NCBI GenBank assembly: GCA_046263255.1
Contig: JBHELD010000040.1
Location: 1 to 64,000, forward strand
DNA from: JALZEG01 sp046263255
GTDB taxonomy: Bacteria > Actinomycetota > CADDZG01 > WHSQ01
Reading direction: 5' to 3'
DNA length: 64,000 bases
Positions 26,373-34,781 of this stretch are shown here, one piece after another; position 1 is the first letter of the stretch; each line of letters starts with the position of its first letter. The notes beneath the pieces are model-generated. The model had not been told where the DNA came from and ran no database searches. It saw nothing but the letters and a program-made list of their open reading frames with translations. The translations under genes were made by a program, and so were the position numbers.

Positions 26373-27320
26373 TCATGGCACGCTCGCTCGAAAGCCCTGC
26401 ACGAGCGTCGAGAATATATCGAGCGCCTCGTCGCGGCCATCGGGGACCGAGACCCGCAGCCGGAAGTCCGTCACGCCGGCGTCGATCATCTCTCCCACCG
26501 CTGCAAACGTCGCGGCCGCGTCGATCGCGCCCCTCTGCGTACGCGCCACGCGCAGCCGCGCCATCACTCTGACCCTCACCGGATCGCGGCCGGCGTCGGC
26601 AAGAGCCTCGCGCATGAGTGGCATCGTGTCGACGATCTGCTCGGCCGCCGGACCCCACGGGATCCACCCCGTACCGAACCGCGCAACGCGCTCGACGACG
26701 AGCGGGTGGAACGAGCCACTGATCCAGAGCGGGACGCCGCCGGGTTGCAGCGGCTTCGGCATCTGGTGGATACCTGCGAAGGTCAGATGCCCGTCCGAGA
26801 CACTCGCGGCTCTGTTGCGCCACAACTCGGTGCACACCGATAACGTGTGGTCCAACAGCCTTCCGCGCTGGTCGAATCTCAGCCCCGCGGCATCGTATTC
26901 GGCCTGCTGCCATCCGACGCCGACGCCGAGATCGAGGCGCCCGGCCGAGAGGACGTCAAGGGTCGTCGCCATCTTCGCCAGCACGATCGGACGCCGAAGA
27001 GCCGCCTGCAGCACCACAGTTCCGAGACGAACGCGCGAGGTGACGGTCGCCACCGCCGCGAGCATCACCAGCGGCTCCAGCCACATGCCGTCTGGACCGG
27101 TAGGTTGCACACCCCCCTCGATGCCACCGAGACGGGGGTCGCCGTACGCGTCGAGCGACTCGCCGAACGCCACGTGGTCGGGCACTACGACACGGTCGAC
27201 GCCCGACTCTTCCAGCATGACTGCCACGTCGAGCACACGACGTGCGGTCGGGTGATCGCCCTCAGAATCCGAGACAGTCGGGAGCGCGATCGACAACCGG
27301 GCGCTGTCGGCGACGATCAC
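26373..27320 (-). CDS. LLM-class F420-dependent oxidoreductase
   Basis: A 315-aa luciferase-like TIM-barrel protein of the type that uses coenzyme F420 (or FMN). It contains VVVPDHVAFGE, EPLVMLAAVATVTSRVRLGT, RPIVLAKMATTLDVLSAGRLDLGVGVGW and PLWISG, all core motifs of the family. AGGAG lies five bases before the GTG, which overlaps the previous stop (GTGA). In the operon it may reduce or oxidise a cyclic intermediate. Cofactor choice is inferred from subfamily resemblance. Confidence 0.9.
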   Translation of the reverse strand: MIVADSARLSIALPTVSDSEGDHPTARRVLDVAVMLEESGVDRVVVPDHVAFGESLDAYGDPRLGGIEGGVQPTGPDGMWLEPLVMLAAVATVTSRVRLGTVVLQAALRRPIVLAKMATTLDVLSAGRLDLGVGVGWQQAEYDAAGLRFDQRGRLLDHTLSVCTELWRNRAASVSDGHLTFAGIHQMPKPLQPGGVPLWISGSFHPLVVERVARFGTGWIPWGPAAEQIVDTMPLMREALADAGRDPVRVRVMARLRVARTQRGAIDAAATFAAVGEMIDAGVTDFRLRVSVPDGRDEALDIFSTLVQGFRASVP

Positions 27321-28219
27321 TCCGGCTCCTCCCGGCGCAGGTCGCGCGCGGCGGTGCGGATGCCGCGCGCCGCGAAGCCGTCCAGGGCTCGGATGGACTG
27401 CGCGCGCCTCGAGCGCAGGCACGAGTTCGTTGGTCGGTCGGCGTATTGGGTCTCGCTGGCGGGCACGGCGACGACGTTGGTGGGCGGCAGACAAAAGGTC
27501 TCCGCGATCGCGCGTGCCCACGTAACTCGGTCGACACGATCGGGCCCGCCCAAGTGCAACGTTCCGGTTGGCTTCTCGTGGATCAGCCGTGAGACGGCGT
27601 CGGCGACGTCCGCGACTACTACGGGAGTCGTCCACTGGTCGTACGGCGCGCTCAGGATGTCTCCCCGGCGCAAGGTGCGAATGGTGCGGTCGAAGAACGT
27701 CTCACGCGCACCGGCCCGTTTCCAGCCGTACACGAGGCTGATCCGGTGGACCAGGGCATTCCCGCGGGCCGACACGACGTGCTCGGCCGCGAGCTTCGCC
27801 CGCCCGTAGGCATTAGCGGGACACGTGTCGTCGTCCTCGGCGTACGCCTCCCTTGCACCGGGAAAGACGTTGTCGGTCGACAGCAGCAGCAACCAGGCGT
27901 CGGTGGCGGCGACGATGCTCGCCGCGGCGGTGAGATGAGCGGCCATAGCGGCCGCGGGATTGGCCGTGCACCACTCGATGCTCGACGGGCCGTGTGCCAG
28001 AACGACCGCGGTCGGGCGGACCTCGTCACACAGCCGGCGGCACGCCGCGGCATCGGTCACGTCGAGCGGCTTCCACGAACTATCGTGTCCCGCCGGCGCG
28101 TGGCGCGAACACGTCGCGACGAGGGTTCCGGCCCGGCGCATCTCGGCCGTGATCGCGTCGCCGAGCAGACCGGTGCCGACCACGAGAACGCGGTCCTTAC
28201 CGACGTCGGCTACCACCAC
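27317..28219 (-). CDS. RmlD-like NAD(P)-dependent reductase/epimerase
   Basis: A 300-aa extended short-chain dehydrogenase. The N-terminal Rossmann motif is VLVVGTGLLGDAI, STDNVFPG marks the catalytic Thr/Asp strand and YGRAKLAAE is the YxxxK pair. TPVVVADVADAVSRLI and DRPTNSCLRSRRAQ are RmlD signatures (dTDP-4-dehydrorhamnose reductase group). It probably reduces a keto-sugar or keto-cyclitol. It overlaps the upstream isomerase gene by 10 bases and couples to the LLM gene through GTGA. Confidence 0.87.
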   Translation of the reverse strand: MVVADVGKDRVLVVGTGLLGDAITAEMRRAGTLVATCSRHAPAGHDSSWKPLDVTDAAACRRLCDEVRPTAVVLAHGPSSIEWCTANPAAAMAAHLTAAASIVAATDAWLLLLSTDNVFPGAREAYAEDDDTCPANAYGRAKLAAEHVVSARGNALVHRISLVYGWKRAGARETFFDRTIRTLRRGDILSAPYDQWTTPVVVADVADAVSRLIHEKPTGTLHLGGPDRVDRVTWARAIAETFCLPPTNVVAVPASETQYADRPTNSCLRSRRAQSIRALDGFAARGIRTAARDLRREEPE

Positions 28220-29166
28220 CGCCGTTCCCGGCTCGTCTCGAGCAGCAGTGGTCCGAGGAACTGGAGACCCCGACGGGCGCCTTCGACACGTCCCATCGTC
28301 GGGTCCTCGTGCTCCACCGCGACGACACCCGTGTAGCCGATCAGGTGCAACTCGGTAAGGATGCTCGGCCAGTTGAGCTCGCCCCAGCCAGGAACTCGGA
28401 ACCGGAAGTTCCGCATGATGTCGCCGTACTTCGGTCGCGCGATGAAGTGCTCCCTGGTGGTGGGCCGCGCATGCTCGACGTCCTTGGCGTGGACGTAGAG
28501 AACGTGGGCGCCGAACTCGCGGATGAACGACACCGGATCCACACCCGCGAGGACGAGGTTCCCGGTGTCGAGATTAAGCCCCCAGGACTTGAAGTCCCGG
28601 AACATCTCGATGCTCTCGCGGGCCGTCCATGACTCGTAAACCACCTGCTTGGGATGTAGCTCGTGCGCGAAGGCCACGCCGTACTCGTCGTAAACCGCGA
28701 GGATGCCGCTCCACACTTCTTGCATCGCCTCGAGGTTGACCTCCCAGCCGCGCTCACCCGGCCAGTGGAACCACCGTGAGTAATCGGGACAGCCGGTGAA
28801 GCCGGTGACGATCCGCACGCCGAGCGCGTCGGCGGCGCGGGCGGTGTCCTTCATCCTTCGGATACCGAACGTTCTCTTCTCCTCGGCGGTCCCACGAAAG
28901 AAGCCGTTCGTCACTTCGTGGTGGGGACCGAGCACGAGTTGGCCGTCGCGGTGGTTGCTGAGCGCCGATACCGTGATCGGCACCTCATCGAGCAACGCCT
29001 TGACGGCGCGGCACGAGTCCGCATCGAGCAGATCGTCCAACTGCACAAGGGCGAAGCCGGTGTCGACGGAGAGCTCGATGTCCGTCACCGACAGATCGGC
29101 GAACACCTTTGCCGCCTCTGCGAGCGGCACGTCCGAGAGAAGGTTAGACGTCAGGCCGAGACGCAC
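28210..29166 (-). CDS. Xylose isomerase-like TIM-barrel sugar phosphate isomerase/epimerase
   Basis: A 318-aa AP-endonuclease-2/xylose-isomerase-like barrel. Metal-binding positions of the family are recognisable: E in AFAHELHPKQ, D-x-G-N in LNLDTGNLVLAG, HAKDVEH and the final E in VVAVEHEDP. Members include inosose dehydratase, 3-dehydroshikimate dehydratase and hydroxypyruvate isomerase. Beside a sugar phosphate cyclase it may isomerise or dehydrate the cyclitol product. GTG start at 29166, overlapping the cyclase gene by 23 bases. Confidence 0.86.
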   Translation of the reverse strand: MRLGLTSNLLSDVPLAEAAKVFADLSVTDIELSVDTGFALVQLDDLLDADSCRAVKALLDEVPITVSALSNHRDGQLVLGPHHEVTNGFFRGTAEEKRTFGIRRMKDTARAADALGVRIVTGFTGCPDYSRWFHWPGERGWEVNLEAMQEVWSGILAVYDEYGVAFAHELHPKQVVYESWTARESIEMFRDFKSWGLNLDTGNLVLAGVDPVSFIREFGAHVLYVHAKDVEHARPTTREHFIARPKYGDIMRNFRFRVPGWGELNWPSILTELHLIGYTGVVAVEHEDPTMGRVEGARRGLQFLGPLLLETSRERRWW

Positions 29167-30394
29167 TTGACCGCCCTGCCAGGTTTTCGAGCGCCGAGAG
29201 GTAAGAGGCCCACGAGAGGTCGTCGCGTATCACGACTGCTCCGATGTCTGCGGGCAAGACGAAGTTCAGCGCGCCGTTGCGGATACGTTTGATCATCTCG
29301 ATGTGGGCCCACACCGAGGCGAACAAGTCACGAGGGACGCTGGTAGGAAGCGCGAGACGCCGAAGGGTGCCGATGATCCGGTTGCGCGTGTCCTCCGTGC
29401 AGATCCCCGCTTGGGCGGAGACTTCGGTCGCCGCGGCAATCCCCACGCTGACCGCTTCACCGTGACGGTAGATGCGGTAGCCGGTGGCCGACTCGAGCGC
29501 GTGCCCGATCGAGTGTCCGAAGTTCAGGACCCGGCGAAGATCTCGCTCGAACGGGTCGTCCGCCAGGAGCGCCAGCTTGGCCGCGATGGAACGTCGAACG
29601 ATCTCGCCCAGGGGATCGGCGTCTGCGAGATCGAGTCCTTCGACGAGAGCGAACAGGCGAGCGTCCGCGATCACGGCGACCTTGACGACCTCGGCGAGCC
29701 CGTTGCTGATCTCGCGGCGCGGGAGCGAGCGCATGAGATCGACGTCGATGAGAACCTGCACGGGGTGGTAGAAGGCCCCGATGAGGTTCTTGGCCTCGGG
29801 GTGGTTGACGGCGACCTTGCCGCCGATGGCACCGTCGACCTGGGCCATCAGCGTCGTGGGGACGTTGACGTACGGCAGGCCGCGCATGTAGAGCGACGCG
29901 ACCAGACCAACGAGGTCGCACAGGACACCGCCCCCGATCGCGAGCAACGTCGTACGACGCTCTGCGCCGGCGTGCCGCAACTCGTCGAGCAGCCGCGTCG
30001 CCGTACCGCGGGACTTGGACCGCTCTCCGGGGTGCACGACGATCACCTTCGACGGGAGGCCGAGGCTGCGGAGACTATCGACGACTTCGGCGCCCAACGC
30101 CTTCCCGAGGCGACCGTCGATGATAACCAGGACCGACTTGCTGTCGATGGAGCGCATGACCGGCAGCATCGCCCGGCCGATGTCACGCGCGATGCCCTTC
30201 TCGATCAGGATCTCGTACCGCTCGTCCCGGACTACGCGGATGTGGAACGCCGCGGGTGACTCGTTCCACGCCAGCCGACTGGCCGGCGGTGACACCGATT
30301 CATCAGGAGGGATCGAATCGAAAGCCTCTGCCGGCTGCATCGCAGGTATCAGCGTTGCGGTATCGCTCGATTGCAGCCGCAGATTCGACTCCAT
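29144..30394 (-). CDS. Sugar phosphate cyclase (dehydroquinate synthase-like)
   Basis: A 416-aa enzyme with a ~55-residue N-terminal extension and then the DHQS fold. It has the NAD-binding GGGVLCD (154-160), VPTT (178-181), VDGAIGGKVAVN (186-197), KN (202-203), zinc ligand E235 with K238, N291-F-G-H294-x3-H298 and H311. The H294/H298/N291 set is DHQS-like rather than the altered motif I associate with epi-valiolone synthases, but GLVASLYMRGLPYVNVPTTLM resembles the EEVS/DOIS group. The product (dehydroquinate, epi-valiolone or an inosose) is open. It is the first gene of the six-gene operon. Confidence 0.88.
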   Translation of the reverse strand: MESNLRLQSSDTATLIPAMQPAEAFDSIPPDESVSPPASRLAWNESPAAFHIRVVRDERYEILIEKGIARDIGRAMLPVMRSIDSKSVLVIIDGRLGKALGAEVVDSLRSLGLPSKVIVVHPGERSKSRGTATRLLDELRHAGAERRTTLLAIGGGVLCDLVGLVASLYMRGLPYVNVPTTLMAQVDGAIGGKVAVNHPEAKNLIGAFYHPVQVLIDVDLMRSLPRREISNGLAEVVKVAVIADARLFALVEGLDLADADPLGEIVRRSIAAKLALLADDPFERDLRRVLNFGHSIGHALESATGYRIYRHGEAVSVGIAAATEVSAQAGICTEDTRNRIIGTLRRLALPTSVPRDLFASVWAHIEMIKRIRNGALNFVLPADIGAVVIRDDLSWASYLSALENLAGRSSASRPDV

Positions 30395-30546
30395 ATGAGC
30401 AAGCCCCCCAAACGATCCCTTGTCGCCGCCAGGCCTGGCTGCACAGAATAGTATCGATGGCCACCGGTCGCGGGGGGTGATCCAGAACGCCAGGCGTGCC
30501 GTGGCCTGATCGTGGTGGCTTAGTGGAACGTCATGCGCGACGCGCG

Positions 30547-31893
30547 CTAGAGCAGCGGCAGGTAGCGCTCGACCTCGTAGGGCGAGACGTACGACTTGTA
30601 CTGCTCCCATTCCGCCCGCTTGTTGCGCAGCAGGTACTCGAAGACCTGCTCGCCGAGCGCCTCGGCGACGAGCTCCGACGCCTCCATCTCCTTGACCGCC
30701 TCGTAGAGGTCGTCGGGGAGCTGCTGGATCCCGCGCGCGCGGCGCTCGCCGTCGGTCATCTCGTAGATGTTGTCGGTCGCCTCGGGCGGAAGGTCGTAGC
30801 CCTCGTCGATCCCCTTCATCCCGGCGGCGAGGATGACCGAGAACGCGAGGTACGGGTTGCACGCGGGGTCGGGCGAGCGCAGCTCGATGCGCGTCGACTG
30901 GCCCTTGCGCGGCTTGTACATCGGCACGCGCACCAGGGCCGACCGGTTGTGCCGGCCCCAGCACACGTAGACGGGGGCCTCCGTCACGGGATAGCCGGGG
31001 CCGAGCGTGAGCCGCTTGTAGGAGTTCACCCACTGGTTGGTGACCGCGGTGATCTCGCGCGCGTGCCGCAGCACGCCCGCGAGGAAGGCCCTCGCCACCT
31101 TGGAGAGGTGGTACTCGTCGGAGGAGTCGTGGAAGGCGTTCTGGTTCCCTTCGAACAGCGACATGTGCGTGTGCATCCCGGAGCCGGGCAGGTCCGTGCG
31201 CGGCTTCGGCATGAACGTCGCGTACATGCCGCGCTCCGACGCCAGCTCCTTGACCGCGACGCGAAACGTCATCACGGAGTCGGCCATCGTGAGCGCGTCC
31301 GCGTGGCGCAGGTCGATCTCGTGCTGTGACGGCGCGACCTCGTGGTGCGAGAACTCCACGGGGATGCCCATGCGCTCCAGTGCCTCGATCGTCTCGCGCC
31401 GCAGCTCCTGCGTGACGTCGCGCGGCGTGAGGTCGAAGTATCCGCCGGCGTCGATCGGCGTCGCGTCGTCGGGGCTGCGGAAAACGAAGAACTCCATCTC
31501 CGGGTGGACGTAGAACGTGAACCCACGCTCGCCGGCGCGGTCGAGGGTGCGTCGCAGCACGTAACGCGGGTCGCCCCAGAACGGGCGGCCGTCGGGGGTG
31601 TAGACGTCGCAGAACATCCGGGCGCCCCCGGTCTCGTCGCGGCCGCCCGGCGACCGCATGATCTGGAACGTCGTCGCGTCCGGCCGCGCGAGCATGTCCG
31701 ACTCCTGGACGCGGGCGAAGCCCTCGATCGCGGAGCCGTCGAACCCGATGCCCTCCTCGAAGGCCTGCTCGAGCTCCTCCGACGTGACCGCGAACGACTT
31801 GAGGAACCCCAGCACGTCGGTGAACCACAGCCACACGAGCCGGATCCCGCGTTCGCCGACCGTCCGCAGCACGTAGTCCTGTTGTCTCTCCAC
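30547..31893 (-). CDS. Second type I glutamine synthetase (GlnA2-like)
   Basis: A 448-aa GS resembling mycobacterial GlnA2: opening RQQDYVLRTVGERGIRLVWLWFTDVLGFLKS, FDGSAIEGFARVQESDM and PEMEFFVF, SGMHTHMSLF, NRSALVRVPMY. It lacks the DKNLYDLPPEE-type loop; ATDNIYEMTDGER occupies that place, so control by GlnE is doubtful. It could act as an ordinary GS or as a gamma-glutamyl-polyamine/amine synthetase, as some actinobacterial GlnA paralogs do. It is divergent from nadE with a GlnR box between. Confidence 0.93.
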   Translation of the reverse strand: MERQQDYVLRTVGERGIRLVWLWFTDVLGFLKSFAVTSEELEQAFEEGIGFDGSAIEGFARVQESDMLARPDATTFQIMRSPGGRDETGGARMFCDVYTPDGRPFWGDPRYVLRRTLDRAGERGFTFYVHPEMEFFVFRSPDDATPIDAGGYFDLTPRDVTQELRRETIEALERMGIPVEFSHHEVAPSQHEIDLRHADALTMADSVMTFRVAVKELASERGMYATFMPKPRTDLPGSGMHTHMSLFEGNQNAFHDSSDEYHLSKVARAFLAGVLRHAREITAVTNQWVNSYKRLTLGPGYPVTEAPVYVCWGRHNRSALVRVPMYKPRKGQSTRIELRSPDPACNPYLAFSVILAAGMKGIDEGYDLPPEATDNIYEMTDGERRARGIQQLPDDLYEAVKEMEASELVAEALGEQVFEYLLRNKRAEWEQYKSYVSPYEVERYLPLL

Positions 31894-31915
31894 GACCGAA
31901 CCCTACGCCCGTCAA

Positions 31916-31931
31916 GTTTCGGAATCGTTAC
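31916..31931 (-). promoter_or_regulatory. GlnR box between glnA2 and nadE
   Basis: On the minus strand GTAAC-N6-GAAAC lies 23-38 bases before the glnA2 start. It fits the same a/b-site pattern as the box before glnA and so predicts joint nitrogen control. Confidence 0.65.
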
Positions 31932-31951
31932 GGCGGCTCTACGCTTGAGCC

Positions 31952-33670
31952 GTGATCCGCATGGCGCTGGCCCAGCTCAACCTGATCGTCGGCGACGTCG
32001 ACGGGAACCGGCGGCGCCTGGTCGAGGCGGTCGAGTGGGCGCGCGGGGCGGGGGCCCAGGTCCTCGTGGCGCCGGAGCTCGCCACGACCGGCTACCCGCC
32101 CGACGACCTGCTGCTGAAGGAGTCGTTCCTGCGGGCGAACGTGGACGCGCTGCGACAGGTGGCCGCGGCGACCGGCGACCTCCTTGCCTTCGTCGGGTTC
32201 GTCCAGCCGACGTCGCGCGCCCTGTACAACGCGGCCGCGATATGCCACGGCGGCGAGGTCGCGGGCGTCTACCGCAAGCACCGGCTCCCGAACTACGGCG
32301 TGTTCGACGAGCTCCGCTACTTCGACCCGGGCCGCGGGCACACGCTGGTCGAGACGCCGGACGGCGTGATCGGGGTCTGCATCTGCGAGGACGCGTGGAG
32401 CCCGCGGGGGCCCGTCGTCAGCCAGGGCGACGCGGGCGCGCAGGTCGTCGTGAACGTAAACGCGTCGCCGTGGCACAAGCACAAGCTCGGCGAACGGATC
32501 GACATGCTGGGCGAGCGGGCGCGGCGCGCGCGCGCGTCGATCGTCTACGTGAACCAGATCGGCGGTCAGGACGAGCTGGTGTTCGACGGCGGGTCGCTCG
32601 TGATCGACCCCGCCGGCGAGGTGGCGGCGCGGCTCCCGCAATTCGAGGAGGCGCTCGCGGTCGTCGACGTGCCGCTCGGGGAGACCCGCCCCACGCGTCA
32701 TCCCTCGATCCGGCGCATCTCGCTGGAGCTCCGGCCCGCGGGCGGCGAGGTCAGGCTGCCCAACCCCGGGGACCTCGGCCCGGAGGCCGAGGTCTACACC
32801 GCGCTGTGCCTCGCCCTGAGGGACTACGCGTCGAAGAACCGCTTCGAGAAGATCGTGGTCGGGCTCTCGGGCGGCATCGACTCGACGCTGGTCGCGACGA
32901 TCGCGACGGACGCGCTGGGGCCGGACGCGGTGCTGGGCGTGTCGATGCCGTCCGAGCTCTCCTCCACGCACTCCGTCGAGGATGCGAAGCTCCTGTCGGC
33001 GAACCTCGGCATCGAGATGCTGGAGATCCCGATCTCCCCTCCGTACCACGCGTACCTCGACGTGATGAGGGACACGTTCGGCGCGACGGAGCCGGGGCTT
33101 GCGGAGGAGAACCTCCAGGCGCGCATCCGGGGAAACCTGTTGATGGCGATCTCGAACCGTTACGGGCACCTCGTCGTCGCCACGGGCAACAAGTCCGAGA
33201 TGGCGTGCGGCTACGCGACGCTCTACGGCGACATGGCGGGCGGGTTCGCGCTGCTGAAGGACGTCTTCAAGACCGAGGTCTACGCGCTCGCGCGCTACCG
33301 AAACACGCTCGGTCGCGTGATCCCCGAGAGCGTGCTGACGAAGGCACCCTCCGCGGAGCTGCGTCCGAACCAGAAGGACTCCGACACGCTGCCGCCCTAC
33401 GACGTCCTCGACCCGATCCTCGAGGACTACGTCGAGGACGATTCGGGGATCGAGGAGATGGTGGCCGCAGGGCGCGACCGCGCGACGGTCGAGCGGGTCG
33501 TGGCGCTCGTGGACCGGGCCGAGTACAAGCGGCGCCAGGCTCCGCCCGGGCCCAAGGTCACGACCAAGGCGTTCGGCCGGGACCGCCGGCTCCCGATCAC
33601 CAACCACTGGCGAGAGGGCGCGCCGGCGCCGCTCCCGTCGAAGGTCGTCGGCGAGCAGGCCCCGGAGTAG
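31952..33670 (+). CDS. nadE: Glutamine-dependent NAD+ synthetase
   Basis: A 572-aa two-domain enzyme converting nicotinic acid adenine dinucleotide to NAD+. The N-terminal nitrilase-type glutaminase (1-260) has the catalytic Glu in APELATTGYPPDD, Lys in KHRLPNYGVFDE and Cys in CICEDAWSP. The C-terminal synthetase has the PP-loop GLSGGIDST and NKSEMACGYATLYGDMAGGF. GTG start; an ATG three codons on is also possible. It follows the usual actinobacterial placement beside glnA2. Confidence 0.96.
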   Translation: MIRMALAQLNLIVGDVDGNRRRLVEAVEWARGAGAQVLVAPELATTGYPPDDLLLKESFLRANVDALRQVAAATGDLLAFVGFVQPTSRALYNAAAICHGGEVAGVYRKHRLPNYGVFDELRYFDPGRGHTLVETPDGVIGVCICEDAWSPRGPVVSQGDAGAQVVVNVNASPWHKHKLGERIDMLGERARRARASIVYVNQIGGQDELVFDGGSLVIDPAGEVAARLPQFEEALAVVDVPLGETRPTRHPSIRRISLELRPAGGEVRLPNPGDLGPEAEVYTALCLALRDYASKNRFEKIVVGLSGGIDSTLVATIATDALGPDAVLGVSMPSELSSTHSVEDAKLLSANLGIEMLEIPISPPYHAYLDVMRDTFGATEPGLAEENLQARIRGNLLMAISNRYGHLVVATGNKSEMACGYATLYGDMAGGFALLKDVFKTEVYALARYRNTLGRVIPESVLTKAPSAELRPNQKDSDTLPPYDVLDPILEDYVEDDSGIEEMVAAGRDRATVERVVALVDRAEYKRRQAPPGPKVTTKAFGRDRRLPITNHWREGAPAPLPSKVVGEQAPE

Positions 33671-33687
33671 TCCACCATTGAGGGGTC

Positions 33688-34383
33688 ATGTCGCTCACCG
33701 TCCTGCTCCTGTCCGACGTCGTCTCGGAGGTCAGGGACCTCCTGCCGGCGTTCCCGCTCGGGCCCTACCGCGTGGTGGCCCGGGGGCTGAAGGACACGCT
33801 CGCCGACGACCTGATACCGATCCACCCGGACCTGCTCGTGGTCGACGCGACCGCCGACCCCGCGGTCGCCGAGGACGCGACCCGGCGCATGTCGCTCGCG
33901 TGGGAGGTCGGGCTCCCGCCGATCCTGGCCGTCGTCGATCACAGCGCGGTCGAGGGGTTCCGCTTCGAGAGCGGGGCCGACGACTTCGTCATGGCGGACG
34001 CGAGCTCCGCCGAGATAGCCGCGCGGATCGCGCTCCTCACGCGGCGGGCGGGACACGGCGACGAGGCGACGGTCCTGAAGGTCGGCGACCTCACCGTCAA
34101 CCCGGAGAACTACCAGGTGTACGTGCGGGGGCGCCCGCTGGACCTCACCTACAAGGAGTTCGAGCTGCTGAAGTTCCTCGCGCAGAGGCCGGGCCGCGTC
34201 TGCGACCGCGATCTGCTGCTGCGCGAGGTGTGGGGGTTCGACTACTACGGAGGCACGAGGACGGTTGACGTGCACGTGAGGCGGTTGCGGGCGAAGCTCG
34301 GCGTCGAGCACGAGACGCTGATCGAGACGATCCGCAACGTCGGGTACCGGCTCGTGCCCCGGCCGCGGGAGCGCCGGCCGTGA
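33688..34383 (+). CDS. glnR: GlnR-type atypical OmpR-family regulator
   Basis: A 231-aa regulator. The receiver domain (1-118) is degenerate: D53 in LLVVDATAD remains, but the acidic pair and the conserved Lys are not recognisable, as in actinobacterial GlnR. The winged helix (128-225) closely follows GlnR wording: LDLTYKEFELLKFLAQRPGRV, EVWGFDYYGGTRTVDVHVRRLRAKLG, IRNVGYRL. It should bind the two GlnR boxes found upstream of glnA and glnA2. It is coupled by a GTGA overlap to the NfeD-like gene. Confidence 0.82.
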   Translation: MSLTVLLLSDVVSEVRDLLPAFPLGPYRVVARGLKDTLADDLIPIHPDLLVVDATADPAVAEDATRRMSLAWEVGLPPILAVVDHSAVEGFRFESGADDFVMADASSAEIAARIALLTRRAGHGDEATVLKVGDLTVNPENYQVYVRGRPLDLTYKEFELLKFLAQRPGRVCDRDLLLREVWGFDYYGGTRTVDVHVRRLRAKLGVEHETLIETIRNVGYRLVPRPRERRP

Positions 34384-34703
34384 CCGTCATCGGTGCGACG
34401 CTCGCGATCCTCTTCGTCGACCCGCCGTGGCGTTGGGTGATCATCGGCGCCTTGCTCGCGACCGACGTCGTCCAGGTGACGGTGTGGCTCCGCTGGCGCA
34501 AGAAGAAGTCGATCACGGGGATCGAGTCGATCGTCGGCGCGACCGGGCGCGCGGTCACCGCCCTGGATCCCGAGGGCCAGGTCAGGGTCCGGGGGCAGCT
34601 GTGGAGCGCTCGCAGCGCCGAGCCGATCGAGGTCGGCGACGACGTGACGGTGACGGCGGTGGAGGGGCTGAAGCTCGAGGTGGCGCGGGCCCAAACGCCC
34701 TAG
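34380..34703 (+). CDS. Short NfeD-like membrane protein
   Basis: A 107-aa protein with one or two N-terminal hydrophobic segments (4-14, 18-36), a basic RWRKKK boundary and a C-terminal OB-fold of the NfeD type (VGATGRAVTALDPEGQVRVRGQLWSARS ... VGDDVTVTAVEGLKLEV). NfeD proteins usually associate with stomatin-like membrane proteins; none is here. Starts within the GlnR stop codon. Confidence 0.82.
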   Translation: MTVIGATLAILFVDPPWRWVIIGALLATDVVQVTVWLRWRKKKSITGIESIVGATGRAVTALDPEGQVRVRGQLWSARSAEPIEVGDDVTVTAVEGLKLEVARAQTP

Positions 34704-34781
34704 CGCGCCTACCCCCTTGCGACGCTCGCTCGCGTCGCGCACGATTGGGCCTCTCTAGATCGGCGTCGGAGGAGGACGGGG

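Noticed and set aside
29144..31915. A single 923-aa minus-strand protein
   Set aside because: The upper half is a shadow of glnA2 in another frame; only the cyclase part from 30394 makes sense.
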